Shown: positions 46,034 through 56,150, numbered from the stretch's first letter. The stretch: DNA of 64,000 nt from Erythrobacteraceae bacterium E2-1 Yellow Sea (GCA_014983025.1 JADCLP010000001.1:620001-684000); one strand, 5' to 3'. The notes: generated from the sequence alone by a model not told the origin. Made by a program: numbers and translations.

Positions 46034-46536
46034 GACTGCCACTCCGCCTGCGCCGACCCTTGCTTCTCTCGGGCCTCGTCCTGCTGCCGCTCGCATGGGG
46101 ACCGCTCGATGCTTTCAGCAAAGACCACGCCTTCCTCATCAACGCCAGTCCGAGCCTGCCCAACTGGGCGTTCTGGCTCGACAAACACGCTCCCATTACG
46201 CGCGGCAGCCTGATCTTCTTCGAGCCGCCGCAAAGCACGCTTGTCGAGACACACTTCGGAGAAGGACCGCAAATGTTCGGCAAACGCGTGCTTGGCGTGC
46301 CGGGCGATGTGGTGCGGCACGAGGCCGATGCGGTCTTCATCAATGGCAAGAAGGTCGCGGCGCGGCTTGAGGTCACCCGCCTTGGCGTCCCGCTTACGCG
46401 CGGTCCCGAAGGCGCGATTCCGGACAATTGCTACTACACTGGAACGAGCCATCCGCGCGGGCTCGACAGCCGCTACGGCGAGATCGGGTTCGTGTGTCGC
46501 GGCCAGATCCTCGGCAGCGGGAGGGCGATCCTGTGA
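46030..46536 (+). CDS. S26 signal-peptidase-like conjugation protease (TraF/LepB type)
   Basis: 168 residues. Ser in the ASPSLPNWAFWLDKH segment and Lys in MFGKRVLGVPGDVV correspond to the catalytic Ser-Lys pair of S26 peptidases; the C-terminal box is SRYGEIGFVCRGQILG. It is an RP4-TraF-type processing peptidase, likely for the pilin leader, placed just before traW. Named by family rather than symbol to avoid confusion with the F-type TraF at 50645. Confidence 0.82.
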   Translation: MRLPLRLRRPLLLSGLVLLPLAWGPLDAFSKDHAFLINASPSLPNWAFWLDKHAPITRGSLIFFEPPQSTLVETHFGEGPQMFGKRVLGVPGDVVRHEADAVFINGKKVAARLEVTRLGVPLTRGPEGAIPDNCYYTGTSHPRGLDSRYGEIGFVCRGQILGSGRAIL

Positions 46537-47168
46537 TGCGCTCCCTCCTTCCGCTCGGCGCGCTTCTTCTTGCTGCGCTTCCCGCCAGCCTGCAGGCGCG
46601 CGACTACGGTCAACGCGGCGCGGTCTTCCCGGTCATCGAGCGCGACCTCTTGGAACAGATCCATTCGCGCCTCAAGGCAATGGAAAGGTCGGGCGAGACC
46701 GCGCGGCTCAATCAGGAATTGAAGCGACGCACGATCGCGCGGGTCAACCGGCCCGATCCGGTTGGCGGCCTGATCCGTGCCAGCGAAAGCCGCAGCTGGC
46801 CGTTCGATCCGACGATCACGCTTGCCGCCGATATCCGCGGAGCCAAGGGCGAGCTGATCCATGCTGCCGGAACGCGGGTCAATCCGCTCGACAGCGTCAA
46901 ACTGCGCGCAGACCTGCTGTTCCTCGACGGCGATGATCCGGCGCAGCTCCATTGGGCGCTCAGGCAGGCCGCCAATGCCAAGCTGATCCTCGTGAAAGGC
47001 GCGCCGCTCGAGCTGATGAAGGCCCGCCAGCGTAGATTCTATTTCGACCAGGGCGGCAAGCTCACAGAGAAATTCGGCATCAGGGCCGTCCCCGCGCGGG
47101 TGCGCCAGAAGGGGCGTGTCCTCGAAGTGAGCGAGATCGCGCTGCCGCCCCGGAAGGCCCGGCCATGA
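46536..47168 (+). CDS. traW: TraW, T4SS pilus assembly protein
   Basis: 210 residues from the ATG at 46536 (TGATG overlap). Signal peptide, then the family motif YGQRGAVFPVIERDLLEQIH and the C-terminal FYFDQGGKLTEKFGIRAVPA. Works with TrbC and TraU in pilus extension. ATGA overlap with traU. Confidence 0.92.
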   Translation: MRSLLPLGALLLAALPASLQARDYGQRGAVFPVIERDLLEQIHSRLKAMERSGETARLNQELKRRTIARVNRPDPVGGLIRASESRSWPFDPTITLAADIRGAKGELIHAAGTRVNPLDSVKLRADLLFLDGDDPAQLHWALRQAANAKLILVKGAPLELMKARQRRFYFDQGGKLTEKFGIRAVPARVRQKGRVLEVSEIALPPRKARP

Positions 47169-48178
47169 GCAGCATCCGCGCCTTCCTGATCCTCGTCACA
47201 GCGACGTTATCGCTTGCTCTCGCCTCGCCCGCCTCGGCCGATGCCGGGCCGGGCAAATGCACCGGGCAGTTCGTCAACCCGATCACCGACATCTGCTGGT
47301 CGTGCCTGTTCCCGATCTCGGTCGGAGGGCTCGAAATCTGGCCGAGCAATCGGCCCGATCCCGACAATCCCGACCTGCCCGTGTGCCTGTGCGGACTTCG
47401 CCCCGGCATTGCCATGGGGTTCTGGGAGCCAGTGCGGCTCGCCGATGTCAGCATGAAGCCGTGGTGCTTCGTGAACCTCGGCGGGATGAAGCTCGATCCC
47501 GGCTTCGATATCGGCTTCCGCTCGATCTCGGGTCCCTCGGCAGTGGGCGGCGCAAGCCAGTATTATTCGAGCTGGCACGTCCACTGGTATGCTTATCCTC
47601 TGATCTATTGGATGGAGATCGTCGCCGATTTCTTGTGCCTCGAGCCCGGCTCTATCGACATCCTCTACATTTCCGAGATCGATCCGCTGTGGCAGGACAG
47701 CGAACTTACCGCGATCATCAACCCCGAAGCAGTTCTCTTCGCCAACCCGCTGGCGCTAGCCGCCTGCGCTGCGGATTGCGCGGCATCGACCGCTAACCTG
47801 CCGCTTGACGAGATGTTCTGGTGCGCGGGCTGCCAGGGCTCAATGTACCCGATGAACGGCAATGTTTCGGCTTCGATCGGCCATGTTCAGGCCTCGCGGC
47901 TCGTGCTCTCGCGCTTCGCGTACAAGCTTCACCGCGAACTCGTCTCGTGGGGCACGATGGGATCGAAGGGCCTGTGCGGCAAGTACCTGATGCCGGTGAT
48001 GCGCAAGCAGCAATACCGATTCCAGGCTACCAACCCCAACCCCGCGACCAAGGGCCGCTTCGCCTGCCCGCCCATCGGTGCTTCCACCACCTTCCAGTCC
48101 CCCGGACAGGTCATCCCCGCCATCGGCGAAGACATGGGATACCTCGTCTGGCGCAAGAGGAATTGCTGCGCATTATGA
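47165..48178 (+). CDS. traU: TraU, T4SS mating-pair protein
   Basis: 337 residues. Exported; typical blocks CTGQFVNPITDICWSCLFPI, CLCGLRPGIAMGFWEP, YISEIDPLWQDSELTAIINP and WCAGCQGSMYPMNGN. Many conserved Cys need disulfide formation, which fits the DsbC-like and TraF genes in the operon. ATGA overlaps on both sides. Confidence 0.94.
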   Translation: MSSIRAFLILVTATLSLALASPASADAGPGKCTGQFVNPITDICWSCLFPISVGGLEIWPSNRPDPDNPDLPVCLCGLRPGIAMGFWEPVRLADVSMKPWCFVNLGGMKLDPGFDIGFRSISGPSAVGGASQYYSSWHVHWYAYPLIYWMEIVADFLCLEPGSIDILYISEIDPLWQDSELTAIINPEAVLFANPLALAACAADCAASTANLPLDEMFWCAGCQGSMYPMNGNVSASIGHVQASRLVLSRFAYKLHRELVSWGTMGSKGLCGKYLMPVMRKQQYRFQATNPNPATKGRFACPPIGASTTFQSPGQVIPAIGEDMGYLVWRKRNCCAL

Positions 48179-48930
48179 GAAACGCCTTCCCCCTGCTTGT
48201 CGTTATCAGCCTGGCGACAGCCGCCGCCTTTGCCGCCGCTTCGGCGCAGGAGAGTTCGCCCGAGCTCGATCTTGCCGAGATCCGCGCACGCGCCAGTGAG
48301 CATACTGCCGATGCCGAAGCGCTCGCCACATCGGTGAGGACGAAAGCCGATGCGCTGGCAGAAGACGCGCGCGCAGCACAGCAGACTGCATTCGAAAACC
48401 GCGCCGCGTATGCAGCAACTGCAAAGGCGACTGCCGATACAGGCCCGCTCGATCTCGATGGCATGATCCGCGCTCAGGCTGATGCGGAAGTGGCGGCGAT
48501 GGGCGAGACGCCCCGGTTCATTGCCTTTGCCTCGCTTGGAATGCCCGAGCCCTCATTGAAGGCGCTCGTTCGCGATGTCTCGAGGGCCGGCGGCGTGACC
48601 GTGCTGCGCGGGTTCCCGCAAGGCGACAGCGCCCGCTTCAAGAAACGCATCGCCGCGATCTGGAGCGATGGCAGCGAAGCCGGTGCGCTCGGGATCGACC
48701 CGCGCCTCTTCCGCGCTTTCGATATCGAGGTCGCTCCGAGCTTCGTGATGATCGCGAGCGACTTCGCCACCTGCGACGGGTTCGACTGCAGCGATATCCT
48801 CCCGCCGCACGACCGCATTGCAGGCAATATCAGCGTGGCCGAAGTGCTCGACACCTTTGCTTCGGGAGGCGGCCCGGGCGCGCAGCTTGCACGCATGCAT
48901 CTCCGCCGCCTCGAAGGAGTGAGGCCATGA
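48175..48930 (+). CDS. trbC: TrbC, T4SS pilus assembly protein
   Basis: 251 residues. Signal peptide (ending AASAQ), an Ala-rich coiled-coil part (about 30-100) and the TrbC_Ftype thioredoxin-like domain (FIAFASLGMPEPSLKALVRD, GVTVLRGFPQGD, VAPSFVMI). Partner of TraW. ATGA overlaps. Confidence 0.9.
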   Translation: MRNAFPLLVVISLATAAAFAAASAQESSPELDLAEIRARASEHTADAEALATSVRTKADALAEDARAAQQTAFENRAAYAATAKATADTGPLDLDGMIRAQADAEVAAMGETPRFIAFASLGMPEPSLKALVRDVSRAGGVTVLRGFPQGDSARFKKRIAAIWSDGSEAGALGIDPRLFRAFDIEVAPSFVMIASDFATCDGFDCSDILPPHDRIAGNISVAEVLDTFASGGGPGAQLARMHLRRLEGVRP

Positions 48931-50648
48931 AGTTTACACAATCGCTTCGCCTGGCGTTGCTCGCTCTTCTCGCGGCCGCCGCGCCCCTCTCCGCGCAGCA
49001 GCAGGACGCGCGGGCTGACGGCAAGGCCTTTGGCGAAAGCCTGCGCGGCGAAGCGCAGGCAGCTGCCAGATCGCAGCCCGATGCATCCACTCTCCCCAAC
49101 TACGATCGCAATGCCGTGCGTGACCTTGAAACGCTTGCCGATGATCCCGACCGGATCGAGAGCAATGCAGCGGCGGCAGCCACCGGACACCAGGGCTATC
49201 GCGCCATGCGCGACAGCATCGCCAACCGCGCGCGTTTCGACAGCCAAGACATTGAAGACGTGATCGCGCGAAGCCTCGCGATCAACAAGACGCCGCTGGA
49301 CTACACCAGCGGCATGGATATCTCGGGCGGTCAGGGTAATTGCGTCCCGCTGCCGCCCGGCTCGGGCTCGGCGGGAACCTACACCGCGACCTGCAACACC
49401 GGCACGCGGATCGACCAGTCGGCGGGCCAATGCGCGGTATCGCTTGTCGCCAATGTGACCCAGCGCCAGCAATGGCACTACCTCTGCAACGACACTGGCA
49501 TTTACCAGGGCCTCCCATGGTGCTCGGCATTTGATGGCGGCTCGTGCCGCATAACCGGCTATCGCCCCGGCCCGTGTCTCCAGTGGTGGGACAACGGGTT
49601 CAACCGCTTTTGCTCCGAGCCGGGCGATCCGATCGCCGAGATTTCCTGCGATGCGCCCGACCCTCGTTACACGCACTATGCGGTGACCACCGACAGCACG
49701 GTTGATACCGTTCCCGACGAGAGCCAGTGCACGGGCTTTGCTGACAATGGCGATTGCACGCTCGACGCCGAGATCTGCACCGATGCCGATCCGCAGACCC
49801 GCATGGTCGATGGCGTATCGGTCACCCGGCCGTGCTGGGAATGGCAGCGCAGCTACACCTGCACCTCGCGCGAAGCGGCGACCGACTGCTCGGACATCGA
49901 AAGCCAGGGCACCTGCCGGTTCATCCGCGAGGAATGCCTTACCGACGAACTCCCGTGCGAGACCTGGGAGCGCATCTACGAATGCCCGCTGCCCGATACC
50001 GAGAGCACAACGCAGTATGTTTGCGATGGCGATGTCTATTGCATCGATGGCAGCTGCGAGACGATCGAGCGCACCGCCAATGATGAGTTCAAGGATGCGG
50101 TCACCGCGCTCCATGCGATGGACGAAGCGCGCGGGCAGTTCGATCCGAACACGCTGACGCTGTTCCGGGGAACGCGCAACACTTGCTCGTCCAAGGTCTT
50201 CGGCGTTCTCAATTGCTGCAAGGGCAAAGGTTTTCCGCTCATCCCGGGGATCAGCCTGCTGGTCGCGCTCGGCTGCGACCGCGAGGAAGTGCTGCTCCAC
50301 CAACGCGATGCGCAGGGTCTGTGCGCCTATGTGGGCACATACTGTTCGAAGAAGTTCCTCGGCGTCTGCCTGACCAAGAAGAAGGCCTATTGCTGTTTCG
50401 AGAGCAAGCTCTCGCGCATCCTGCAGGAACAGGGCCGGGCGCAGCTCCCCAAGCCCTGGGACAAGCCCAAGGAAGAACAGTGCGAGGGCTTCACCCTCGA
50501 CGAATTCGCGCAGCTCGATCTTTCCCGCATGGATTTCAGCGAAGTCTATGCCGAGTTCACCGAGGCCGCGCGGCTGCCCGACGAGCTCGAGACCAGCATC
50601 CTCATCCAGCAGAAGATTGAGGACTATTACGCAAGGGGCGGCCAATGA
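48927..50648 (+). CDS. traN: TraN, Cys-rich mating-pair stabilisation adhesin
   Basis: 573 residues, exported and very Cys-rich (dense from residue 130 to 500: CRFIREECLTDELPCETWER, CSSKVFGVLNCCKGKGFPLI). Outer-membrane protein that recognises recipient cells in F-type systems. The large antisense frame over this gene is a shadow. ATGA overlaps with trbC and with traF. Confidence 0.92.
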   Translation: MKFTQSLRLALLALLAAAAPLSAQQQDARADGKAFGESLRGEAQAAARSQPDASTLPNYDRNAVRDLETLADDPDRIESNAAAAATGHQGYRAMRDSIANRARFDSQDIEDVIARSLAINKTPLDYTSGMDISGGQGNCVPLPPGSGSAGTYTATCNTGTRIDQSAGQCAVSLVANVTQRQQWHYLCNDTGIYQGLPWCSAFDGGSCRITGYRPGPCLQWWDNGFNRFCSEPGDPIAEISCDAPDPRYTHYAVTTDSTVDTVPDESQCTGFADNGDCTLDAEICTDADPQTRMVDGVSVTRPCWEWQRSYTCTSREAATDCSDIESQGTCRFIREECLTDELPCETWERIYECPLPDTESTTQYVCDGDVYCIDGSCETIERTANDEFKDAVTALHAMDEARGQFDPNTLTLFRGTRNTCSSKVFGVLNCCKGKGFPLIPGISLLVALGCDREEVLLHQRDAQGLCAYVGTYCSKKFLGVCLTKKKAYCCFESKLSRILQEQGRAQLPKPWDKPKEEQCEGFTLDEFAQLDLSRMDFSEVYAEFTEAARLPDELETSILIQQKIEDYYARGGQ

Positions 50649-51457
50649 CCCATCTCTATCGCATAGCTGCGCTGGCCTTTTGCCTGAGCGCCCTTCCCGT
50701 GACCTCAGCCTATGGCCAGGGTCGGCAAGTCACCTCATCAACCAACTCGGCCGATACGCTCTACTGCGAAGAGCGCAAGCTTGGCTATTGGTTCTACTGC
50801 GTCAAACCCGCTCCCGAAGAAGAGCCGCAACAGCCCGAAGCCGAACCTGTCCCGGCGACGCAGGAACTCGATGCGATCACCTCTGAACTGCGCGAGTTGA
50901 AGGCGCGCGCAATCCTCTATCCAACTGAAGCAAATGTCGCAGCCTATATTCGTTTCCAGCGCGCGCAGCTCGACCGCGCCTCACTCTTCTCCGATGTCTG
51001 GCAGCGCGCGATCTGGCAGGACCCCGAACTCGACTACACGCTTGAACGCCCCGTCGGAGCGGTCGCCAAGAAGCAGTGGCAGGATGCCCGCAGCGCGGAG
51101 CGCGACAACGTCATGGCGACGCTGTCGCAGCGCTACGGCCTGTTCTATTTCTTCAGCGCCACCTGCGGCCCGTGCGAAGTGATGAGCCCGATTGTCAAAG
51201 GTGTGGCCGGCCGCTGGGGCATTACCGTACGCGCAATCTCAACCGACGGCGGGCCTTCGAGGCACTTTCCCGATTACCGGGTCGAGACCAATCAAAGAGA
51301 GCGGATGGGTCTTGAGACCAAAGCGACACCCGCATTGGTTCTGTGGGACAGCGAGACCAATCAGCCGATCCCGATCGGTTACGGCGTGATGTCCGCCGAT
51401 GAGCTGCAAGACCGCATCTACCTCCTCACTTCAAAGGAAGCCGGACATGATTACTAG
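50645..51457 (+). CDS. traF: TraF, thioredoxin-fold T4SS assembly protein
   Basis: 270 residues. Signal peptide (ending TSAYG), then YCEERKLGYWFYCVKPAPEE and a thioredoxin-like domain with CGPC at Cys174/Cys177 (LFYFFSATCGPCEVMSPIVK). Many F-type TraF proteins have lost the CXXC; here it is kept, so it may be redox-active. Overlaps traH by 11 nt. Confidence 0.92.
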   Translation: MTHLYRIAALAFCLSALPVTSAYGQGRQVTSSTNSADTLYCEERKLGYWFYCVKPAPEEEPQQPEAEPVPATQELDAITSELRELKARAILYPTEANVAAYIRFQRAQLDRASLFSDVWQRAIWQDPELDYTLERPVGAVAKKQWQDARSAERDNVMATLSQRYGLFYFFSATCGPCEVMSPIVKGVAGRWGITVRAISTDGGPSRHFPDYRVETNQRERMGLETKATPALVLWDSETNQPIPIGYGVMSADELQDRIYLLTSKEAGHDY

Positions 51458-52883
51458 CATTCGCAATGCTGCGCTCACCATTGCCGCTGCCAGTATGGTT
51501 GCGTCCCCTGTTGCTGCAAATGTCGGCGACAGCATGGACCGCTTTATGGATGATATGGGCGCGGCGGCGAACGTCACCGGCCCGACCGCATTCGAAGGCC
51601 AGTCGGCGGGCTATTACAGCCTCGGCAATGTCTGGACGCGCTTCCCGCAAAAGACCACCAACATCGCCAACCTCCAGCTGCCGCGCGCCCGGGCCGGCTG
51701 CGGCGGGATCGACATCTTCGCAGGGTCCTTCTCGTTCATCAACGCGAGCGAGATGGTCGCGCTCCTGAAGGCCGTCGCCAACAACGCTGTCGGTTTCGCC
51801 TTCAGCCTCGCGATCGATACCGTCTGCCCCGAGTGCAACAAGATCATGCAAGAGTTTAGCCAGAAGGCTCAGCTCATGAACAACCTCTCGATCAACTCAT
51901 GCGAGATGGCGCAGGGGTTGGTCGGAGGCCTTTGGCCCAAGGGCGATCTCGCCGACAAGGCGATCTGCGAAGCGATCGGCAATTCCGAAGGCATCTTCAC
52001 CGACTATGCCGCGGCCAAGCACGGCTGCGGGACGCGCGGCCAGCGCGCTTCGACCAATGAAGGCGCTGGCGCCGATTATGCCGACGTCAACCCGGGTGTG
52101 GCGCGCAACTACACATGGCACGTCCTCAAAAAGAGCGCCTTCTTCAACCCCGGAGGCACTTTCGACCGCGAGCTTGCCGAATACGCGATGACGCTCATCG
52201 GCACGGTGATCTACGTGCCGCCCAAGGACGACGAGGCAGGCAAGTTTGTTCCTTTTGCGGGCGATGCGTCCTCAACTCTGGTGAGCGCGCTGCTCGACGG
52301 GACACAGGGCCAGACCGTGCGCGTGTTTCGCTGCGACGAGACCGATCTCTGCCTCAATCCTACATTCGAGCAGATGAGTCTTTCCAACGCCAAGGCCATC
52401 CGCCCGCGCGTCGCGCTCCTCATCGGCAACATGGTCGATGCAATCCGCACCGATACCGCGATCGGCAATGCAGAGAAGGAACTGCTGCAGGTCGCCTCGG
52501 TCCCCTTGTACAAGATCCTCACGGTCCAGGCCGCTTATGGTCGCGGCATGCCCACCGACGATCGCGACACGCTCGCCGAGATCGCCAGTATCGACCTCCT
52601 CTATGCAATCCTCGACCGCATTGTTTCGGAAGCCGGGCGCTCGATGGCGAGCTTCATCGCCGCCGACGAAGCCAAGCTTGCCATCTGGCGCGGTCAGGTC
52701 GCTGAAGTGCGTTCGGGTCTCGTCCAGCGGCAGGCGACCGGGCAGGCCAAGGTCTCAGCGATCATGCAAATCATTGAGAAGACTGCGATGATCGAGAATG
52801 CGCTTGCCGCCTCGATGTCACCTTCGATGTCCGCCGCACTCGATTGGTCGCGTGGGCTGCAGTCACGCTCGATTATCCCCTGA
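51447..52883 (+). CDS. traH: TraH, T4SS pilus assembly protein
   Basis: 478 residues from the ATG at 51447. Signal peptide (MVASPVAA), DSMDRFMDDMGAAANVTGPT, AFEGQSAGYYSLGNVWTRFP, and CPECNKIMQEFSQKAQLMNN are family marks. Periplasmic component needed for pilus extension. Overlaps the traF end. Confidence 0.93.
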   Translation: MITSIRNAALTIAAASMVASPVAANVGDSMDRFMDDMGAAANVTGPTAFEGQSAGYYSLGNVWTRFPQKTTNIANLQLPRARAGCGGIDIFAGSFSFINASEMVALLKAVANNAVGFAFSLAIDTVCPECNKIMQEFSQKAQLMNNLSINSCEMAQGLVGGLWPKGDLADKAICEAIGNSEGIFTDYAAAKHGCGTRGQRASTNEGAGADYADVNPGVARNYTWHVLKKSAFFNPGGTFDRELAEYAMTLIGTVIYVPPKDDEAGKFVPFAGDASSTLVSALLDGTQGQTVRVFRCDETDLCLNPTFEQMSLSNAKAIRPRVALLIGNMVDAIRTDTAIGNAEKELLQVASVPLYKILTVQAAYGRGMPTDDRDTLAEIASIDLLYAILDRIVSEAGRSMASFIAADEAKLAIWRGQVAEVRSGLVQRQATGQAKVSAIMQIIEKTAMIENALAASMSPSMSAALDWSRGLQSRSIIP

Positions 52884-52893
52884 GGCGAGCTCC

Positions 52894-55596
52894 ATGGTCG
52901 AGATCTTCACCACCGGCGGCGGCGAATACATCGTCAATGTCCTCAACGCCGTCGCCGCATGGACTGGCGCAGGCGGCTACAAGAGCCTGATCCAGGTCGC
53001 TCTTGTCATGGGGTTCGCGCTCGCGGTCATCGTCGTCGCGTTCAACCAGAACTGGCGCGCCTGGCTCAACTGGTTCCTCGGTGCGACGCTTATCTATATG
53101 TGCCTGATGGTGCCGCGGATGGATGTGCAGGTCACCGACCGGGTCAATCCGAGCCTCGCTCCGGCGACCGTCGCGAACGTGCCGCTCGGTCTTGCCCTGA
53201 TGGCGAGCTTCACCAGTCAGGCGGGCGACTATTTGACCCGCTCGGCCGAGACCGTGTTCGGGCTTCCCGACGATCTCAACTATTCGAAGAACGGCATGAT
53301 CTACGGTGCCCGGCTGCTCGAGGCGACACGCTCCTTGCGCATTGCCGATCCCGAATTCGCTGCCAATTTCGATGAACATGTCCGCCAATGTGTTTTCTAC
53401 GATCTGCTGCTCGGTCGCTATTCGATGAAGGAATTGTCCGAGAGCAATGACATATGGTCGACCATTGCGCCGGGAAGCGCGGCGCGCGCGCAGAAGTTCC
53501 TCACCCGCGATGCCGATGACAGCGTCTCGGCATCGATCGTCACCTGCCGCGAGGCCTACACGACGCTCTCGAACCAGTGGGCGGGCATGATCGACGAAAT
53601 GACGCTTGTTGCCGGACGTCAGCTCTATCCCAAGCAGACCGAAGCGCTCGCCAAGGCCAAGCTGATCGCCGACCTGCCGGTGGCCTACCAATATCTCACG
53701 GGCATTTCCAAGGACGCGAGCAGCATCTTTCGCCAGGTCCTAACCATCAACGCGATGAACCAGGCGATGCACGGCTTTGCCGGAGCAAGCGGCGCGTCGA
53801 GCGTCGATGTGTTTGCGCAGACCCGCGCCGATATCCAGACCGAGCGAACCTATTCCTCAATCGCACACAATGCGATGAAGTGGGTGCCGATCCTCAACGT
53901 CGTGCTGACCGTCGTCTTCTACGCGCTCTTCCCGGTACTCTTCCCGCTGTTCCTCATGCCAAGGACCGGCCCGATAGCACTTCGAGGCTATGTCACGGGC
54001 TTCTTCTACCTCGCCGCCTGGGGACCGCTTTTCGTCATCCTTCACATGATCCTGATGCTCAAAGGCGCAGGCGATGTTGCGGCAGTGGGCGGCGCGAGCG
54101 GGCTCACGCTTGCGACGTTCTCGGGGATGACCGACGTCAACAACGATATCGGCATTCTTGCCGGCTATCTTGTCGCCTCGATCCCGTTCCTAGCCGGCGG
54201 CGTGGCACGCGGTGCGATGGCGATCTCGGGCCAGGCCACGAGCTACCTCAATCCGAGCCAGAATGCGGCCGAGGAAGCGGCGCGTGAGGCCAGCACGGGC
54301 AATGTCTCGCTCGGCAACACCAATCTCGACAATTCAAGCGTGTTCTCGCGCCAGTTCGCCCAAGGCAGCCTCGCGCCAAACATCGCTTATGGCGCTGCAC
54401 AGACGAGAGGAATTGGCGAGAGCGGCACGCAGACAACCGGCTTTCCCCAGGCAGAATTCGCGACTGTGCCGACGTCGAGCTATCCTTTCACACCCACGCT
54501 TGGACAGGATTTCTCGAGCAGGCTTTCGTCCATGGCGAGCGAAAGCCGCAGCCAGAGCGAAACCTTCTCCAACCTCGCCCAGCAATCGACCAGTTCGGCA
54601 GTCACTCGCTTCAGCGAATTGCGCGATGCTTACACCCGATCTCGCTCCAACGAGACGATCAGCGGAACGTCAACCAACGACAGCATCGGAAGAACATTCA
54701 GTGAGCTCGACAACGCGTCCAACACCTTGCAGCAACAGTTTGGCCTGTCTCGCCGTGCATCGGACGACATCACGGTCTCATGGTTCCTGAATGGCGATGC
54801 GGGAGTGGGAGCAAAGGCAGAAGGTGACGTATTCAGTGGTTCTGGCGGAATTAAGGGTGGGAGAAATCAGAGCTGGACAGACAGCGATATCGGGATCGCC
54901 TCGGAAGATCGCTCGCGCATCGAGAGTGCCCTAAGCCAGATTTCCGAAAGCCAGAATTGGTCAAGTTCGAGAGAGGGCTTCTTCCGCGAGACCAGCTCAA
55001 GCTCAGAAGCGCTTGTTTCGAGTAGTGCAGCGGGTGTCACAACATCGCTGACGGAAGCGAATAGCTACACAATTGAGGCACGCCGCGCGGAAGAGATCGC
55101 CAATCGGCTCGAGAGCCAGGCCAGCTGGTATGAAAGCGCCAATGCTGCGGGAACTCTTAACCTCAGCCAAGCCTACCGCGAATGGGGCATGGCGGAGATT
55201 GAAGGCAACCGCGACTACTACGGTCAAGCCCGCTTTGATGACATCGACTTCCAGATGAGCGCGCAAGGGCAGCAGCTGCAGGCGCGTTTTGTGGAAAGCT
55301 ACGCTGAGGGCCTCAACGATGAGATCGCGAGCGAACTTGTGTTGCCTGATGCAACGCCTGTGGCTCGGCCCAGTGTAAGAAGCGCGAGCGGCGTGCGCGG
55401 CTCAGCTCGCCTTGGTGGGACGCCAGGCTCTCTCGGAGATCCGTCAAATGGCAGAGAAGAGATCGCAGATGATGTTAGTCGAAGGCAAAACCAAGGCGCT
55501 CGAAGCATCGAACAAAGAAGAGGAAGACTTGATCGGACGACACGGGACGCACGAGGAGCATCCGCTGAAGCAGCCGACGATGTGAAGAAGTGGTAG
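52894..55596 (+). CDS. traG: TraG, T4SS mating-pair and entry-exclusion-type protein
   Basis: 900 residues from the ATG at 52894. N-terminal TraG_N domain (about 1-460) with several membrane helices (SLIQVALVMGFALAVIVVAF, PILNVVLTVVFYALFPVLFP) and a long Ser/Gln/Glu-rich periplasmic C-terminal half (about 460-900) that is low in complexity and likely coiled. In F, this half interacts with the recipient. Last transfer gene in the window; no relaxase or TraD coupling protein follows. Confidence 0.92.
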   Translation: MVEIFTTGGGEYIVNVLNAVAAWTGAGGYKSLIQVALVMGFALAVIVVAFNQNWRAWLNWFLGATLIYMCLMVPRMDVQVTDRVNPSLAPATVANVPLGLALMASFTSQAGDYLTRSAETVFGLPDDLNYSKNGMIYGARLLEATRSLRIADPEFAANFDEHVRQCVFYDLLLGRYSMKELSESNDIWSTIAPGSAARAQKFLTRDADDSVSASIVTCREAYTTLSNQWAGMIDEMTLVAGRQLYPKQTEALAKAKLIADLPVAYQYLTGISKDASSIFRQVLTINAMNQAMHGFAGASGASSVDVFAQTRADIQTERTYSSIAHNAMKWVPILNVVLTVVFYALFPVLFPLFLMPRTGPIALRGYVTGFFYLAAWGPLFVILHMILMLKGAGDVAAVGGASGLTLATFSGMTDVNNDIGILAGYLVASIPFLAGGVARGAMAISGQATSYLNPSQNAAEEAAREASTGNVSLGNTNLDNSSVFSRQFAQGSLAPNIAYGAAQTRGIGESGTQTTGFPQAEFATVPTSSYPFTPTLGQDFSSRLSSMASESRSQSETFSNLAQQSTSSAVTRFSELRDAYTRSRSNETISGTSTNDSIGRTFSELDNASNTLQQQFGLSRRASDDITVSWFLNGDAGVGAKAEGDVFSGSGGIKGGRNQSWTDSDIGIASEDRSRIESALSQISESQNWSSSREGFFRETSSSSEALVSSSAAGVTTSLTEANSYTIEARRAEEIANRLESQASWYESANAAGTLNLSQAYREWGMAEIEGNRDYYGQARFDDIDFQMSAQGQQLQARFVESYAEGLNDEIASELVLPDATPVARPSVRSASGVRGSARLGGTPGSLGDPSNGREEIADDVSRRQNQGARSIEQRRGRLDRTTRDARGASAEAADDVKKW

Positions 55597-55597
55597 G

Positions 55598-55807
55598 TTA
55601 GATCAAGCCATCGTAGACAACGACATAAATGACAAAAGCGGTCACTACGAGAGCAGTAAGTATAAGGGCGCGACGCTCCCAAGGGTCGGCCCAAGCCTTT
55701 CTCCAACGATATTCTGCTCGTCGGTTCTCAGCGATGGCTCGATCGATTTCGCGAAAGCCTTCCCAATCGCCTTTTTTCTCTGGCGGGGTCTTATCGGAAT
55801 TGCTCAT
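55598..55807 (-). CDS. Small single-helix membrane protein
   Basis: 69 residues: a charged cytosolic part (KKGDWEGFREIDRAIAENRR) and one C-terminal membrane helix (ALILTALVVTAFVIYVVVYD), so tail-anchored. It converges with traG with 1 nt between stops. No family recognised. Confidence 0.5.
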   Translation of the reverse strand: MSNSDKTPPEKKGDWEGFREIDRAIAENRRAEYRWRKAWADPWERRALILTALVVTAFVIYVVVYDGLI

Positions 55808-55910
55808 AGGTCAGTGTCCTTTCGCGGAAACCGAAGCCCCCTCTCCTCTATCGGCCTGAAAATGCATCAACTGGCCGATCATCACAATAGCAGGGCGATG
55901 AGCCGTGTGA

Positions 55911-56150
55911 CTACGGCTGCCGTATCCCGGAGCGGTGGGCACCTTTGCGGTCGCGATCGCATGGTTTGGCGTCGGCGTTTTCGCATGACGCAAGATAAGC
56001 ATCCAACCGCTCGACTGTTCTGCGACGTGGACTTCGACCCATTCGCAGGTCGAGGACGAATCTGGGGTCACCGACAGCCCGTCTGCCAAAGCGAGTTGCA
56101 GAAATGTGGTTTTCTTTCAGATGCTTCTCGATCCGATCAAGTAAACTCAT
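55911..56150 (-). CDS. Small helix-turn-helix protein (Cro-like)
   Basis: 79 residues from the ATG at 56150. LLDRIEKHLKENHISATRFG, RRAVGDPRFVLDLRMGRSPR, RRTVERLDAYL is a compact helix-turn-helix of a type frequent in alphaproteobacterial mobile elements. The tail is basic. Divergent from the S24 repressor, with shared operator candidates between them. Confidence 0.65.
   Translation of the reverse strand: MSLLDRIEKHLKENHISATRFGRRAVGDPRFVLDLRMGRSPRRRTVERLDAYLASCENADAKPCDRDRKGAHRSGIRQP

Noticed and set aside
48474..50645. 723-codon open frame antisense to traN
   Set aside because: The plus strand here is clearly TraN, with dense conserved Cys and operon overlaps; the antisense frame is a by-product of GC-rich codon usage and has no recognisable domain.
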